Source: Flavobacterium sp. MDT1-60
GTDB taxonomy: Bacteria; Bacteroidota; Bacteroidia; Flavobacteriales; Flavobacteriaceae
Direction of reading: 5' to 3'
Assembly: GCF_014844035.1 (NCBI RefSeq)
Contig: NZ_CP062159.1
Span: 3,596,001 to 3,660,000, forward strand
DNA length: 64,000 bases
Shown: positions 1-9,331 of the stretch, in pieces
Layout of the letters: every line of letters starts with the position of its first letter
Numbering within the stretch: position 1 is the first letter of the stretch
Position numbers and translations under genes: made by a program
Notes under the pieces: generated by a model
The model's input: only the letters and a program-made list of their open reading frames with translations
Told to the model about the DNA's origin: nothing
Database searches by the model: none

Positions 1-51
1 ACGATCCAAATACCCTGATCAGTACTATTCTTGAATTATTATAGAAAATAG

Positions 52-495
52 TTACCTTACCATTTCGATATGTAATATGCCGTCTTCATCATAAGGTTCA
101 CCACTCTCCACAAACCCTATCGAATTGTAAAATTTTGACAAATGGCGTTGCGCACCTATACGTATAGTGGTTTCTTCAAAGAGTTTTTCACAAGCTTCAA
201 TAGACTTTTGCATGAGTTCCTTTCCCAAACCTATGCCTCTAAAAGCTGGAGCCGTGACTACACGACCAATTGAAATTTCGTTATAAGACAATCCCGCTGG
301 CAGAAGTCTGGTGTATCCTGCAAGAATGCCATCCACCAAATAAAGATGGTGATAACTTTCCTGATCCTTATTGTCGATGTCCTGAAATACACAATTTTGC
401 TCGACAACAAATACTTCGCTTCTCAACTGTAAGATCTGGTATAATTCGCTATTGGTTAATTCATTAAATGTTTTTATGAAAAAAGTTGTTCTCAT
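52..495 (-). CDS. ElaA-family GNAT N-acetyltransferase
   Basis: A single-domain GNAT acetyltransferase of about 147 residues, the normal ElaA length. The N-terminal stretch around LRSEVFVVEQNCVFQDID is the characteristic ElaA block, and IGRVVTAPAFRGIGLGKEL holds the acetyl-CoA pyrophosphate-binding R-G-x-G-x-G type loop. The C-terminal FYNSIGFVESGEPYDEDG matches the family's closing motif. I place the start at the ATG giving MRTTFFIK because the family alignment begins there; an upstream in-frame ATG at 516 would add seven residues. The cellular substrate of ElaA proteins is not established. It appears monocistronic, with no gene on its strand for more than 1.9 kb upstream. Confidence 0.85.
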   Translation of the reverse strand: MRTTFFIKTFNELTNSELYQILQLRSEVFVVEQNCVFQDIDNKDQESYHHLYLVDGILAGYTRLLPAGLSYNEISIGRVVTAPAFRGIGLGKELMQKSIEACEKLFEETTIRIGAQRHLSKFYNSIGFVESGEPYDEDGILHIEMVR

Positions 496-516
496 TGTAT
501 TTACTTCTATTATCAA

Positions 517-1192
517 ATTGATGTAAAAGTAGTACCGAAACTAATGCATAAAAATGCTAATTCGTTATTAACTAATGCAATAAATGAATTATTTAAAGTC
601 CTGGATTTATGTTGTATCAACAGTTAATTACAATGTTTAAAAAAAACTCCAAAATCGAATAGAGTGGATACCTTTTTGTCACAAAAAGTTAAAGCAGTCA
701 AGTTGCTTATAATCACAATTATCTACACTTTTAGTTTTGTGGCAAAATCGTGGCACATTTATTTTTTGAAGAATTAGAAATGCAGTAAATACAAGGTCTT
801 CCGAATTTAGGTTCGAATGTTTGAAATACTTTTCTGAGTCACCTATAGGTGATTTTTTTTGAAAGGTCTACGAAAGCCTCAGTATCATTGATCTTAAGCT
901 GTAGTTCGTAGGTGATACTGGTCTACAACAGAAAAGGTCTAAATACCCAAATTAATCATTTCGGGTTCTAATGTACGCTAAAGCATTATGAAGTTCATTT
1001 TTTAGCATCACTTATATTAAATATTCATATAAAGCATTGAAAAATAGTCATTTGAATACAAATATTTTTATCTTACTAAACATAAAATAATTGCCCTTAA
1101 CTAATCCACTCATAAAAAAATAACTACTTTTATTATCCCAGCTTCAACAAATCGTTATCATTAATCGCCTAACCAGTCAAAAATTAAAAAAC
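517..1192. other. Gene-free region with repeat element E1
   Basis: No credible coding sequence is visible on either strand. Positions about 737-926 resemble 9701-9888: both open with a doubled GTGGCA motif (TTGTGGCAnAATCGTGGCACA), then share TTTAGGTT, CTATAGGTGAT and TGATAnTGGTCTA in the same order. The rest is AT-rich DNA with no strong hairpin. Confidence 0.5.
737..926. repeat. Dispersed repeat E, copy 1
   Basis: About 190 bp that aligns loosely with 9701-9888. The strongest shared block is 21 bp containing two GTGGCA words; later blocks are ATTTAGGTT, CTATAGGTGAT and GATAnTGGTCTA. Copy 2 leads into a tRNA-like 3' end, so this may be the remnant of an integration-site region. That interpretation is an inference. 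Confidence 0.45.
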
Positions 1193-1750
1193 ATGAAATG
1201 GTTTACCAGTATAACGATACAAAAAATTAAGGAAAGATTTTCCAAATCCGGTATTGATCCCGGCGCCGAAAATCTGGAAAAAGGCAGAAATCTTTTTTTA
1301 TCCAACCGCATTTCCGATGCCCTGACCCATCTCAATAAGGCCATCCATCTGGGTTTTGAAACCGATGCCTATGAACTCAGGGGAAACTGCCTGCAAAAAC
1401 TGGACTGCCATGACAATGCCATCGAAGATTTTGATAAGGCCATTGAAAATGATCCCTTAAAATTCTCCGTATACTACAGCAGAGCGCTTTCCAAAAAAGC
1501 CGTTCGCGATTTTACAGGACATATCGAAGACATTCACAATGCCATTTATTACTACAAAAAAAGCTCTACAGTGGAAAACCAGACACTGAAAACTTTTGAA
1601 ACCCAGCTGCTCAGTGCCCAGCTGAATATCGACCATGAGATGCAGAACAGTGCTCAGCCTGAAAAAGTTCCCTCAGGAGAGATAAAATCGCTAATCAGGG
1701 ATTCACTTCTTCTTATTAAAAAAGTCAGGCTGAAAGCTGCAAGATCGTAA
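1193..1750 (+). CDS. TPR-repeat protein
   Basis: A 185-residue protein containing tetratricopeptide repeats. Residues about 27-60 (AENLEKGRNLFLSNRISDAL... ending in LGFETDAYELRG) and about 61-94 (CHDNAIEDFDKAIENDPLKF) show the helical hairpin spacing and the conserved A, Y and P positions of TPRs; a third, weaker repeat follows. There is no signal peptide or transmembrane segment, so it is probably a cytosolic scaffold for protein contacts. The start follows an A-rich region. Partners cannot be named from the sequence. It is followed 180 bp later by a frameshifted NAD(P)-binding gene on the same strand. Confidence 0.7.
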   Translation: MKWFTSITIQKIKERFSKSGIDPGAENLEKGRNLFLSNRISDALTHLNKAIHLGFETDAYELRGNCLQKLDCHDNAIEDFDKAIENDPLKFSVYYSRALSKKAVRDFTGHIEDIHNAIYYYKKSSTVENQTLKTFETQLLSAQLNIDHEMQNSAQPEKVPSGEIKSLIRDSLLLIKKVRLKAARS

Positions 1751-1931
1751 GCTTACCTCTATAAAATACCCTAATCACTGCACAATGTACAAAAAGTACA
1801 AAAACAGGTAAATACACCTGATTGCATTCCCCTAAAAAAAATTAAATTATACCGTTAAAGTTTTTGTTATCCTAATTAGTAATAATTCTGATCCATGACC
1901 CCTATCATGCCTTAGAAATAAATATGAAATT

Positions 1932-2472
1932 ATGAAGATAGGAATCATTAGGAGTCGGGAGCGTTACTTTAAATTTAGCACACAAGGCCGCTGCATCCGG
2001 ACACCAAGTTTTGGTAAGCAATCCGCGAGGAAACAATATCGTAAGGGAGTCCGTTCAGAAAATTGGCAGCAATGTAATACTTGTCAGTATCGGAGAAGCA
2101 GCGCTGACCGAAATTATTATACTATTTGTTCCCCGTGAGAATCTCGAACAGATGACCCAAATACTCCCTGACGTTAGGGGAAAAATAATACTGCACACCA
2201 ACAATCCCTTTTTCTGCCTGGAATCACTCGCTTCAGTACCTTCTGAGAAATCCTCCAGTGAAATACTTTCCGACTTACTGCCGGGAACGCATATCATCCG
2301 CCTCTATAACCCATTACGGACAAATCCGGCTTTACCCGAGCTCCAAGATGAGCAACCAGCAAAAATATTTTTTGAAGGTATAAATAAAAAAGCAAAAAAA
2401 AATGCAAAAGCATTTTTGGAGACCTTGCACTTCTCTGTACTCGATCTTAATGAAATGCGGCCTCAAAATTAA
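1932..2472 (+). pseudogene. F420-dependent NADP reductase-like gene, frameshifted
   Basis: Read with one base skipped at about 1950, the sequence gives MKIGII joined to GVGSVTLNLAHKAAASGH, a clean N-terminal Rossmann fold with a G-x-G-x-x motif followed by the beta-2 strand QVLVSNPRG. Without the skip, translation leaves the family frame after six residues and stops at 2138. The restored product is about 179 residues, close to but shorter than the roughly 200-230 of the NADPH-dependent F420 reductase-like family, whose members use NADP and various partners. The second half (LPDVRGKIILHTNNP, then LPGTHIIRLYN) fits the family. The extra A could be a true mutation or a sequencing error. I see no F420 biosynthesis genes in the window. 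Confidence 0.7.
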
Positions 2473-2494
2473 AAAAACAGGTTTCTGGATGGAA

Positions 2495-3570
2495 TCAAAA
2501 AACAATCCGAACTGTCGTGCCTTTTGAAACTTCACTGGATATAAAAAGCCCGCAGTCGATTTTTTCTACCAAATTCATAACCAGCTGAAGGCCGACTCCA
2601 GCTCCTTTTTCATTAGCTGTGCCCCTGCGTGTGGAATAATTTTGATTCAAAATGGCATTGAGCATTTCGGGTGTCATCCCGATTCCATTATCCACTATCA
2701 CCAGCTCTTTCTTGCTTGATGAAATGGTGATGCATCCGTCCTCTGAAGTGAATTTGATCGCATTGGAAATCAGGTTTCTTATAATAACCGTTAAAATTCC
2801 CAAATCATTTTTTATATTATTGAGTTTATCAACATCTACAGTGAGAGTAATGTTCTTATTCTCGCAGGTTGATTTATAGATCTTCAGGACATCTGCTATC
2901 AGCACGTTGAAATCGATCAAAACTTCCTGATGCCGAATCGTATTAAAATTCAGCCGTGCCAATTAAAAGTAGTATCCAGCAATTGAAGCGCTTCAAGTGA
3001 CTCCTCTTTAATAATCTGCATCATGGAAATAAATTCCTGCTGCGAAATTTCAGAACGCTCCGCCAGGGAGGAAATAGAAATCAGATTGGCAATGGGGCTT
3101 CTCAGATCATGCCCCAGAATGGAGAGCATCCTGTCATTGTTCAGGTTTTTTTTTCGCAGTTTATCCTGCATGATAACATCATTGTTGATATTAAAAAAAG
3201 CTACAATCTGCAGATTATTAACAATGGAACCCTTAATTTCAAACCATTTTTTTTCTCCTGATCTGCAGGTCACATGAGCCTTGATTTTAATAAATCCTTT
3301 TCCTGCCTGCTTTACCCTGTTTTCTTTTGAAGTCCATTCCTGTAGAATTTCGTTCCTGTAATGATCATCAGGATAAAGTAATTTTAAAAGATCCATTCTT
3401 GCAGGAACTTCGCTAATACGGTAACCCATTTTTTTTATGAAATTCTTATTGAAAAAAGAGTAGAAATATTCTCCCCCCAATTTCTCGGTGATGATAATGG
3501 GATAGGGTAAAAAATTAACCAATTTTTTCAATTCTATTTTGGAGATATCAATATCCTCTTCTAAAAACAT
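2495..3570 (-). pseudogene. PAS-domain sensor histidine kinase, frameshifted
   Basis: Two overlapping reading frames together make one kinase of about 358 residues. The upstream part (from 3570) has a PAS fold and the dimerisation/phosphoacceptor box MLSILGHDLRSPIANLI. The downstream part (to 2495) has the HATPase domain with N box (RNLISNAIKF), G1 box (VIVDNGIGM) and G2 box (KGAGVGLQLVMNLVE). The first part ends in TTFNWHG-stop, while inserting one G near 2960 gives TTFNWARLNFNTI, the usual helix after the H box. The break therefore lies between kinase core halves. No response regulator lies beside it, and no transmembrane segment is visible, so it would be a soluble sensor if repaired. Confidence 0.75.
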
Positions 3571-3614
3571 AGTAATTAATTGTATCTGTAATGCCTGCCG
3601 TGAACAAAGAAGGC

Positions 3615-3803
3615 TTATTTTTCATTCGCCTGCTTGATCATTTTAAGCATAACATCAAGGGAAAGCAGTATTTTAAGCCTGGTAACGCAGCTTAGGCAAA
3701 TCCAGGTTCCCAGGGATTCTTCGTATGGAAACATACAGATAATATGAGAAATGTTAACTGTATATTGGGTAAGATCATCTGTTCTGCATTGGATTGTTTT
3801 CAT
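3615..3803 (-). CDS. Small conserved-looking hypothetical protein
   Basis: A short protein of about 62 residues beginning MKTIQCRTDDLTQYTVNIS; an in-frame ATG at 3833 would add ten residues, but a purine-rich stretch precedes the inner ATG. I recognise no domain. Two features support it being real: three cysteines clustered in CMFPYEESLGTWICLSC, and a decayed relative at 7271-7483 that preserves the DDL, YT-NIS-I and W-I-LSC pattern. It lies between the broken histidine kinase and a RraB-like gene, all on the same strand. Confidence 0.55.
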   Translation of the reverse strand: MKTIQCRTDDLTQYTVNISHIICMFPYEESLGTWICLSCVTRLKILLSLDVMLKMIKQANEK

Positions 3804-3998
3804 TACCTGTCTTTTATGAATTGCATTATACATGGATTGTATGCTTTACATCTTCAGGGCTAACATTTTTAAACTCACTTCAGTTTACTAAAATAAGCCC
3901 TGATTTGTGTTTTTTTGCCATAAACTATTATAACAATGCCTGGTAAAAATAAAAACAGCTTCTTATAAGTGAAGTGTTTTCAGAAAAAACTCAGAGTT

Positions 3999-4403
3999 TT
4001 ATTTCGATCCTGGGGCAATTCTCCAGCTATCAAAGCTGCAGTCATATTTATAACCCAGGTCACACATTGCTCCAATCCATTCTTTCAGTGTTTCGTGCAT
4101 CATTTTCATTTCTGTGGTTCTGCCTGATATTACAAAAAGGCTTTTATCATGGGAAGCAGATCCATGATTGACTATGTAACCCAATTTTTGGATTTCCCCT
4201 TCCAGTTTTTCGGATTTCTCCAAAGTATCCGTATAAAAGAAATAATCAATTTTTAATTCATCTTCCTCTTCAACACCAGCATCACGCAGTCCTACAAGTG
4301 ATTCTATTGAAAGTCGAAATTGTTTATCCTGATTGGTAATAAAATCATTTTCAGAAACAAAGCGCTTCTTTTTTTTAGGCTTTAAAAAACTTAAGATTTC
4401 CAT
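3999..4403 (-). CDS. RraB-like (regulator of RNase E activity B family) protein
   Basis: About 134 residues starting MEILSFLKPKKKKRF. The C-terminal two thirds match the RraB-type fold: KIDYFFYTDTLEKSEKLEGE, then LGYIV, FVISGRTTEM and WIGAMCDLGYKYDC. In proteobacteria RraB binds RNase E and changes its activity; Bacteroidota relatives usually stand alone and their target is uncharacterised, so a link to RNA decay here is only by family. I prefer the start at 4403 because the lysine-rich N terminus beginning there is the usual layout; the upstream ATG at 4442 adds 13 residues. No signal peptide. Confidence 0.65.
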   Translation of the reverse strand: MEILSFLKPKKKKRFVSENDFITNQDKQFRLSIESLVGLRDAGVEEEDELKIDYFFYTDTLEKSEKLEGEIQKLGYIVNHGSASHDKSLFVISGRTTEMKMMHETLKEWIGAMCDLGYKYDCSFDSWRIAPGSK

Positions 4404-4651
4404 TTTTATTTGGTTGTTGTAGTTTACAATTATACATTTCAAAACAAAAATAGGTAAATATCGAACCCGATAATCCTCGCGGTTACAAACTTAACATAGT
4501 ACTTCAGCTCATGCCACGTGCAGGAAACATGAAGTCGATAGTGTCTTTTTATTTACAATTTAATAAAAACCGCCGGTGTTTTACTTTGTTTTAGTAACAA
4601 AGAATTAATAGATAAAATCAGGTTCATCTAAAACAGATTTGGCATATCAAT

Positions 4652-4678
4652 AAAAAGCCCTTGCTTACGCAAAGGCTA
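4652..4678 (-). terminator. Rho-independent terminator of the lysine-rich gene
   Basis: On the minus strand a nine-pair stem (AGCCTTTGC/GCAAGGGCT, with one G-U pair) closes a four-base loop and is followed by TTTTTATT, directly after the stop codon at 4683. Confidence 0.7.
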
Positions 4679-4682
4679 AGTC

Positions 4683-5120
4683 TTATTTCTTGCCTTTTTT
4701 TGACTTAGATTTTTTCGCTTTCTTTTTTGCAATTTTCTTTGCTTTGGCTTTATTTTTTGCTTTTTGGGCCCTGTCTTTCTTTTTTGCCTTTGCTTTTAAT
4801 TTTGCCTTTTTATCTTTCTTGTTCTTTTTAGCTTTTTCTTTTTTCTTTCCAGACTGCTTCTTCTCTTTTTCTTTTTCCTTCATCTTATTGATTTTAAGTT
4901 TATTCTTTTCTGACTTTCCTTTTTCTTCAGAAATTTCTTTTGATAGTTCTTCCTTATTGATTTTTAAATCTTCAGACATAGTATCCTGAACTTCTGTTTC
5001 TTTAATTTCTGCGGGCGGGATTTCAGAAGCAACAGCATTTACAGGGGTCTACACTACCTGATTACTATTGTTATTGTCTTGCTGATTATTCAATCTTTCC
5101 TCCGGGCTGTTTTTGCTCAT
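4683..5120 (-). pseudogene. Lysine-rich basic protein with an in-frame stop codon
   Basis: From ATG at 5120 the frame reads MSKNSPEERLNNQQDNNN... and hits TAG at 5049-5051, then continues open for 122 codons to 4683 without changing frame. The distal part can still be translated from an ATG at 4979 (98 residues). It is almost entirely K, A and E, with runs such as KAKNKAKAKKIAKKKAKKSK, resembling the low-complexity histone-H1-like or nucleoid-associated tails of Bacteroidota. Such tails bind nucleic acid by charge, but no function can be assigned from sequence. The good terminator and the retained reading frame on both sides of the TAG suggest the stop is recent, or is a sequence error. Confidence 0.6.
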
Positions 5121-5713
5121 GGCTATTTATATTTTAATTCAAAAATTACCTTGCAAGCACAAATTCAACAACCATTTAACTAAAAGATTGTTTTATTGTT
5201 AATAAATTGTAAACAAATGTAGTATTAAAATATATTTTCCAATGTTAAGCTTTTAGAACACTGCATTGGGGACGCTACAGAACAGCTTTTCTCACAAACT
5301 AAATTTAGCACACCTTAAAATATAAGCAAAAACTCACAATTATCATAAGCGGATTTTACCACAATACATTTTTTTACTGACTAATGCCAGATTCAAATTC
5401 TCTGAAGTAGAAATATATTTGAGTACATGTATGTATATCGTACCTTCCAAAGTTTATTATTTAATTTCTTTTGAAAGTAATATTAGCTACACTGTTAAAT
5501 TTCTTTCTCAAATGTTAAATATGAGTAAATCCCCCGCAGACTCCAACTTGTTTATCTATATTTGTATTAGACGCCGCAGCAATTTACTCTATCATTTTTT
5601 AACTGATATAATTTGCAGATTGATTACCAAAGACTACAAAAAACTGTTGTTATTAAATACACTTTGTTTGCTGAATGTCTAAAGAACATATAATACCTAA
5701 TAGCCCCAAGACT
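5121..5713. other. Intergenic region without recognisable gene
   Basis: About 590 bp of AT-rich DNA between the lysine-rich gene and the beta-helix gene. The longest frame (from 5419) gives a cysteine- and isoleucine-rich translation with no family features and no start signal. The right end should contain the promoter of the gene at 5714, but I see no clear match to the Bacteroidota consensus. Confidence 0.4.
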
Positions 5714-7003
5714 ATGAAAAAAATTACTCTAATGATTTGCCTGCTGCTGACAGCTGCCGGCGCAAGTGCACAGCAGGAAAAAGGAATTATAGGATACAGC
5801 AACTGGCTGGATAACTGGACAGAATTCAAGCCTCAAAAGGCCGAGTCCAAAGATGCAAATCAAATTTTAGCCGGAAATATTACTGAAAACACAAAACTGC
5901 TGAAAAGAAATGTATATATACTTCAAGGAAATGTATATGTAACTAATAATGCAGTGCTCACTATTGAGCCCGGTACAGTAATTATTGGAGATGCTGTTTC
6001 AAAAGGTACTCTTGTAATTACAAAAGGTGCCCAAATTATGGCAGCAGGACAGGAAACAGACCCTATTATATTTACCTCAAACCAAAGCATGAAAAAAGCA
6101 GGTGATTGGGGTGGCGTGGTAATTCTTGGCGATGCTCCAATAAATAAATTTGGTAATGCTGGTTCTTATAGTATGGATCTTGATCCGGCACTTACTGTAT
6201 ATGGAGGGAACAACCAAGCTTCAAATTCAGGAGTCTTAAAATATGTGCGAATTGAATTTGCCGGTAAAAAAGTTAAAGGAATGGATGCTTTTAATGGATT
6301 GACTATTGCAGGAGTGGGCAATAAAACCATTTTGGAGAATATCATGGTAAGTTACTCAGGCGGTGATTCATTTGCTTTTTATGGAGGTGATGTGAACACC
6401 TCTCAATTAGTATCCTATAAATCGATTAATGATGATTTTAAATTTACGCAGGGAATCCAATGCCGATTATTTAATTCATTAGCTGTGAGATCATCTTATT
6501 TATCGAGCAATAAAGATGGATCCAGATGTCTGGAGGTAAAAACCTATGAAAAGAAAAACGAAACTGACTTCACCAAAAAAGCCACATTCGTTAGTGCTTC
6601 AAACATGACAATGCTAAACGACAGTGAAAATATTACAGCAGATATTCAGGCAGGTTTAGTTAAAGAAGCTGTTTATGTTGCTGAAAATGCATCTTTGGAA
6701 TTAAAAAGAAGTGTAGTTTCTGGTTTTAATCCTGCGGTGCTTATAGATAGTAAAACTGAAATCAATGAGGTTAATCTAAAAAAAATCAAATTTGAAGAGA
6801 TGTTCTTTAATCAATGCAGCGGCAATATCTTTTCAGAAAACAAGACTGACAATACAGATTTAGAAAACTGGTACGGTAACAGCGTCTTTTTTAATGTTTA
6901 TTCCCACACAGATAACAAAGAAACTTTTGTTGACCTATATAATGCAAAGAGACCGGATTACAGACTTCAATTAGGAAAAATTACTGCCTCAAGCGGTAAA
7001 TAG
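5714..7003 (+). CDS. Secreted right-handed beta-helix protein
   Basis: A 429-residue exported protein. The start at 5714 gives a classical signal peptide, MKKITLMICLLLTAAGASAQ, cleaved after AQ; the longer frame from 5675 would place 13 polar residues before it and is unlikely. After the signal, NVYILQGNVYVTNNAVLTIE and GTLVITKGAQIMAAG are repeated beta-strand turns typical of parallel beta-helix surface proteins of Bacteroidota; TNPIIF-like and DWGGVVILGDAP motifs recur in the same families. No catalytic signature is evident. A terminator follows at 7034. It neighbours the PhoD gene, read convergently, so a role in surface handling of phosphorus compounds is possible but unproven. Confidence 0.65.
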   Translation: MKKITLMICLLLTAAGASAQQEKGIIGYSNWLDNWTEFKPQKAESKDANQILAGNITENTKLLKRNVYILQGNVYVTNNAVLTIEPGTVIIGDAVSKGTLVITKGAQIMAAGQETDPIIFTSNQSMKKAGDWGGVVILGDAPINKFGNAGSYSMDLDPALTVYGGNNQASNSGVLKYVRIEFAGKKVKGMDAFNGLTIAGVGNKTILENIMVSYSGGDSFAFYGGDVNTSQLVSYKSINDDFKFTQGIQCRLFNSLAVRSSYLSSNKDGSRCLEVKTYEKKNETDFTKKATFVSASNMTMLNDSENITADIQAGLVKEAVYVAENASLELKRSVVSGFNPAVLIDSKTEINEVNLKKIKFEEMFFNQCSGNIFSENKTDNTDLENWYGNSVFFNVYSHTDNKETFVDLYNAKRPDYRLQLGKITASSGK

Positions 7004-7033
7004 ATCAAGGTTATTTCGCATAAAAACTAATAT

Positions 7034-7070
7034 AAAAGGAAACAGAGTTTACTCGCTGTTTCCTTTTTTT
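7034..7070 (+). terminator. Rho-independent terminator
   Basis: AAAGGAAACAG pairs with CTGTTTCCTTT around a ten-base loop and runs into a T tract, 30 bp after the beta-helix gene stop. Confidence 0.8.
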
Positions 7071-7270
7071 ATTTAGAATTCTTTTAAAATTCAGTCTGTC
7101 TGATGTGTGAATTGAACACAAGCTATTTTCAAAAACTGAACTATCATTATAATGCTGGTGAAGGCTTGAAAAGTGATGGGGAATTGATCAAGAAGAAATC
7201 AAAATCCTAAGGAAAAAATATACTAAATAGTATTTTCAAGTTGTTGTTGTTTATAAAAACGATTGATTTA

Positions 7271-7483
7271 TTAAGTCCTTTTTTTGATATCCACATTTAG
7301 TTCATTTTCAGCATCTTTAATCATTTCCAAGACAGCATTGAAGCGTAAGCAGTACTTTTAATCGGGGTACCACAGCTCAAATAAATCCATGCCTTTAGCT
7401 TATTCATGCTTAAACATATATGCAATTTGACTGATATTAAAGGTGTACCGGGGTAGATCATCTGATATAAAAAATCGGAACAT
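7271..7483 (-). pseudogene. Decayed relative of the small gene at 3615-3803
   Basis: Translating the minus strand in three successive frames gives MFRFFISDDLPRYTFNISQI, then KLKAWIYLSCGTPIKS, then FNAVLEMIKDAENELNVDI. These align in order with DDLTQYTVNIS, GTWICLSCVTRLK and LDVMLKMIKQ of the gene at 3615-3803. At least two single-base shifts are therefore needed. The copy is 3.7 kb from its relative and on the same strand, so it is either an old tandem paralogue or a displaced duplicate that has lost function. Confidence 0.6.
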
Positions 7484-7579
7484 GATTACTCCTGCCCCGA
7501 TTTAATTTATAGTTTCAATTTATTTAGTTTTTTGGCATTACCGAAAAATTTCAATCAGTACCGAATAAACACAAAAATA

Positions 7580-9331
7580 CTATGCTATAATATATTTTTT
7601 TTCTGTAATAGTAGTGGTAGTTTCAGTTGTTACATTGTCTACAAATCGCCATTCAGTTTCAGAACCAGATAATGTAAATTTAAGATACGCATATCCTCGT
7701 TTATACAAATTTGCATATTCTAAATCATCTATCAGTACTGTAAATGCTTGTGCTAATTCTATCGCTTTTGAAGGGTCTGAGGTAATTCCAAGATAAGCTT
7801 CCAATCCTGGTGATGAAACAGAACTACATGCTATTTCAGTTCCTATATGATTTCCCTGCATATCGGTAAGTTTACCCATCCATGCATTATGAGTATCTCC
7901 GGCTAAAACCACAACATTTTTTCCGGAAAGCATCGCATACAATTGTTCTCTTTCTGCAAAATAACCATCCCAGGCATCCAGATTATAGGGCAAAGTTGTC
8001 GTAACTCTCGCAATTTCCTGAGCAGTTAAAGAAGGATCACTTTGTTTATGTCTCATTTTAATAACGACAAGTTGAGAGATTGCACCAGTAAGAGCCTGCA
8101 TGGTTGCCGGCTGTGCACTTCCTAGTTGATCGACTTCTGCTAAAATTTGGTTCAAAAGCAGCAGCAGTTCTGCAGGAATCAGCATTTTTGTCATCAGGAT
8201 CTGCTGGCCTAGTACTTTCCATTTAGCAGTATCTGCATTGATCTGTGATCCCAGCCATGCCATTTGTTCGCTTCCAATTAATTTTCTGCTTGTGCTTAGC
8301 AGATCCGTTTTAAATTTTGTCTGGTCAAAATTTCCGACATTATCAATATAATCAGCATAACTCATCTGCTTGTCTCTTGCTATAACTCTGGTATCCATCA
8401 TGTAAAGTGAAAGAATATTACCGAAATTAAAACTTCTGTAAATTCTAAGATCTTTTCCTGTTTTAAGGGGAATATATTCGCTGTAGGCTTGAAAAGCGGC
8501 CATTTTTCTCATTTGAAAATCTCCTTCGGCCGGCTGATGGTTTTCTGCACCAGATTTATAAGAATCGTTAGCAAACTCATGGTCATCCCAGACACATATA
8601 AAAGGTTTTTTCTGATGAAGCAACTGAAGATTTTTATCTCCTCTATATTGTCTGTATCGTTCTCTGTAATCGCTGAGGCTTGTAATCTCCCTGGCTGGTT
8701 TATGTTCTCTGCCCAGCGGGTTGGTAAAAGGATTTGTTCCATACTGTCCCGGCGCATATTCGTAGATATAATCTCCGAGATGAACCACTACATCGGCATC
8801 TGAAGAAGCAATCGCTCCATACACATTGAAAAGTCCAGCTGGAAAATTAGAACAGGAAACAACAGCCATTTTTACATCATTTACACTATCTGTTTTAGAG
8901 GGCAGTGTGCGTGTTTCTCCGGTTACAGTTACCTGTTTGGTTTTGGCATTATAAAATCTATAATAATATTTTGTATTGGAGGTAATATTCTGAACATCTA
9001 CCGCTATTGTAAAATCATTTATCGAAGATGCCGCTGCCTGCCCTTTTCTTGTTACTTCAGAAAATGCGGCATCCTTACTGAGCTCCCAGGTAATTTCAGC
9101 ATCTGAACCTGTTGAATATCTTGTCCAGATAATTACTCCTTTTTCAGTAGGGTCAAAACTGGCTACTCCTGTCTCAAACCCTTCATTTTTCATTCCATCT
9201 GGCGCACTGCTGTTATCCGTTTTATCATCGTCACTGCAGCTTTCAATAAGTGGGGTGATGAAAACTCCTCCAGCAACCAATAAAGAATTTCTAAGAAACC
9301 TTCTTCTGCTTAAATCATTGTTATTTTCCAT
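7580..9331 (-). CDS. phoD: PhoD-family alkaline phosphatase/phosphodiesterase (Tat lipoprotein)
   Basis: A 583-residue PhoD-type metallophosphoesterase that releases phosphate from mono- and diesters outside the cytoplasm. The N terminus has a twin-arginine motif (SRRRFLRN) and a lipobox-like LIESC with Cys32, so it is probably exported folded and lipid-anchored. The PhoD N-terminal domain follows (about 50-150), then the metal site: VVSCSNFPAGLFNVY, VVVHLGDYIYEY, CVWDDHEFANDSYKSGAENH and VVVLAGDTHNAWMG. These D, H and N residues match the Ca/Fe-binding set of the family. Length is normal. It stands alone, about 0.9 kb from the phosphatase block to its right. Induction by phosphate limitation is expected for the family, but no Pho box is evident here. 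Confidence 0.93.
   Translation of the reverse strand: MENNNDLSRRRFLRNSLLVAGGVFITPLIESCSDDDKTDNSSAPDGMKNEGFETGVASFDPTEKGVIIWTRYSTGSDAEITWELSKDAAFSEVTRKGQAAASSINDFTIAVDVQNITSNTKYYYRFYNAKTKQVTVTGETRTLPSKTDSVNDVKMAVVSCSNFPAGLFNVYGAIASSDADVVVHLGDYIYEYAPGQYGTNPFTNPLGREHKPAREITSLSDYRERYRQYRGDKNLQLLHQKKPFICVWDDHEFANDSYKSGAENHQPAEGDFQMRKMAAFQAYSEYIPLKTGKDLRIYRSFNFGNILSLYMMDTRVIARDKQMSYADYIDNVGNFDQTKFKTDLLSTSRKLIGSEQMAWLGSQINADTAKWKVLGQQILMTKMLIPAELLLLLNQILAEVDQLGSAQPATMQALTGAISQLVVIKMRHKQSDPSLTAQEIARVTTTLPYNLDAWDGYFAEREQLYAMLSGKNVVVLAGDTHNAWMGKLTDMQGNHIGTEIACSSVSSPGLEAYLGITSDPSKAIELAQAFTVLIDDLEYANLYKRGYAYLKFTLSGSETEWRFVDNVTTETTTTITEKKYIIA

Noticed and set aside
4690..4989. Phe-rich frame on the plus strand opposite the lysine-rich gene
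   Set aside because: It is the complement of an AAA/AAG-rich gene, which always gives Phe/Leu-rich translations; no signal or terminator supports it.
5419..5682. 87-residue open frame upstream of the beta-helix gene
   Set aside because: The translation is rich in Cys, Ile and Leu with no family features or start signal, and lies in AT-rich intergenic DNA.
7090..7215. Possible coding remnant ending in KKKSKS
   Set aside because: A short frame ends LKSDGELIKKKSKS, but it is too short and low in complexity to tie to any gene.
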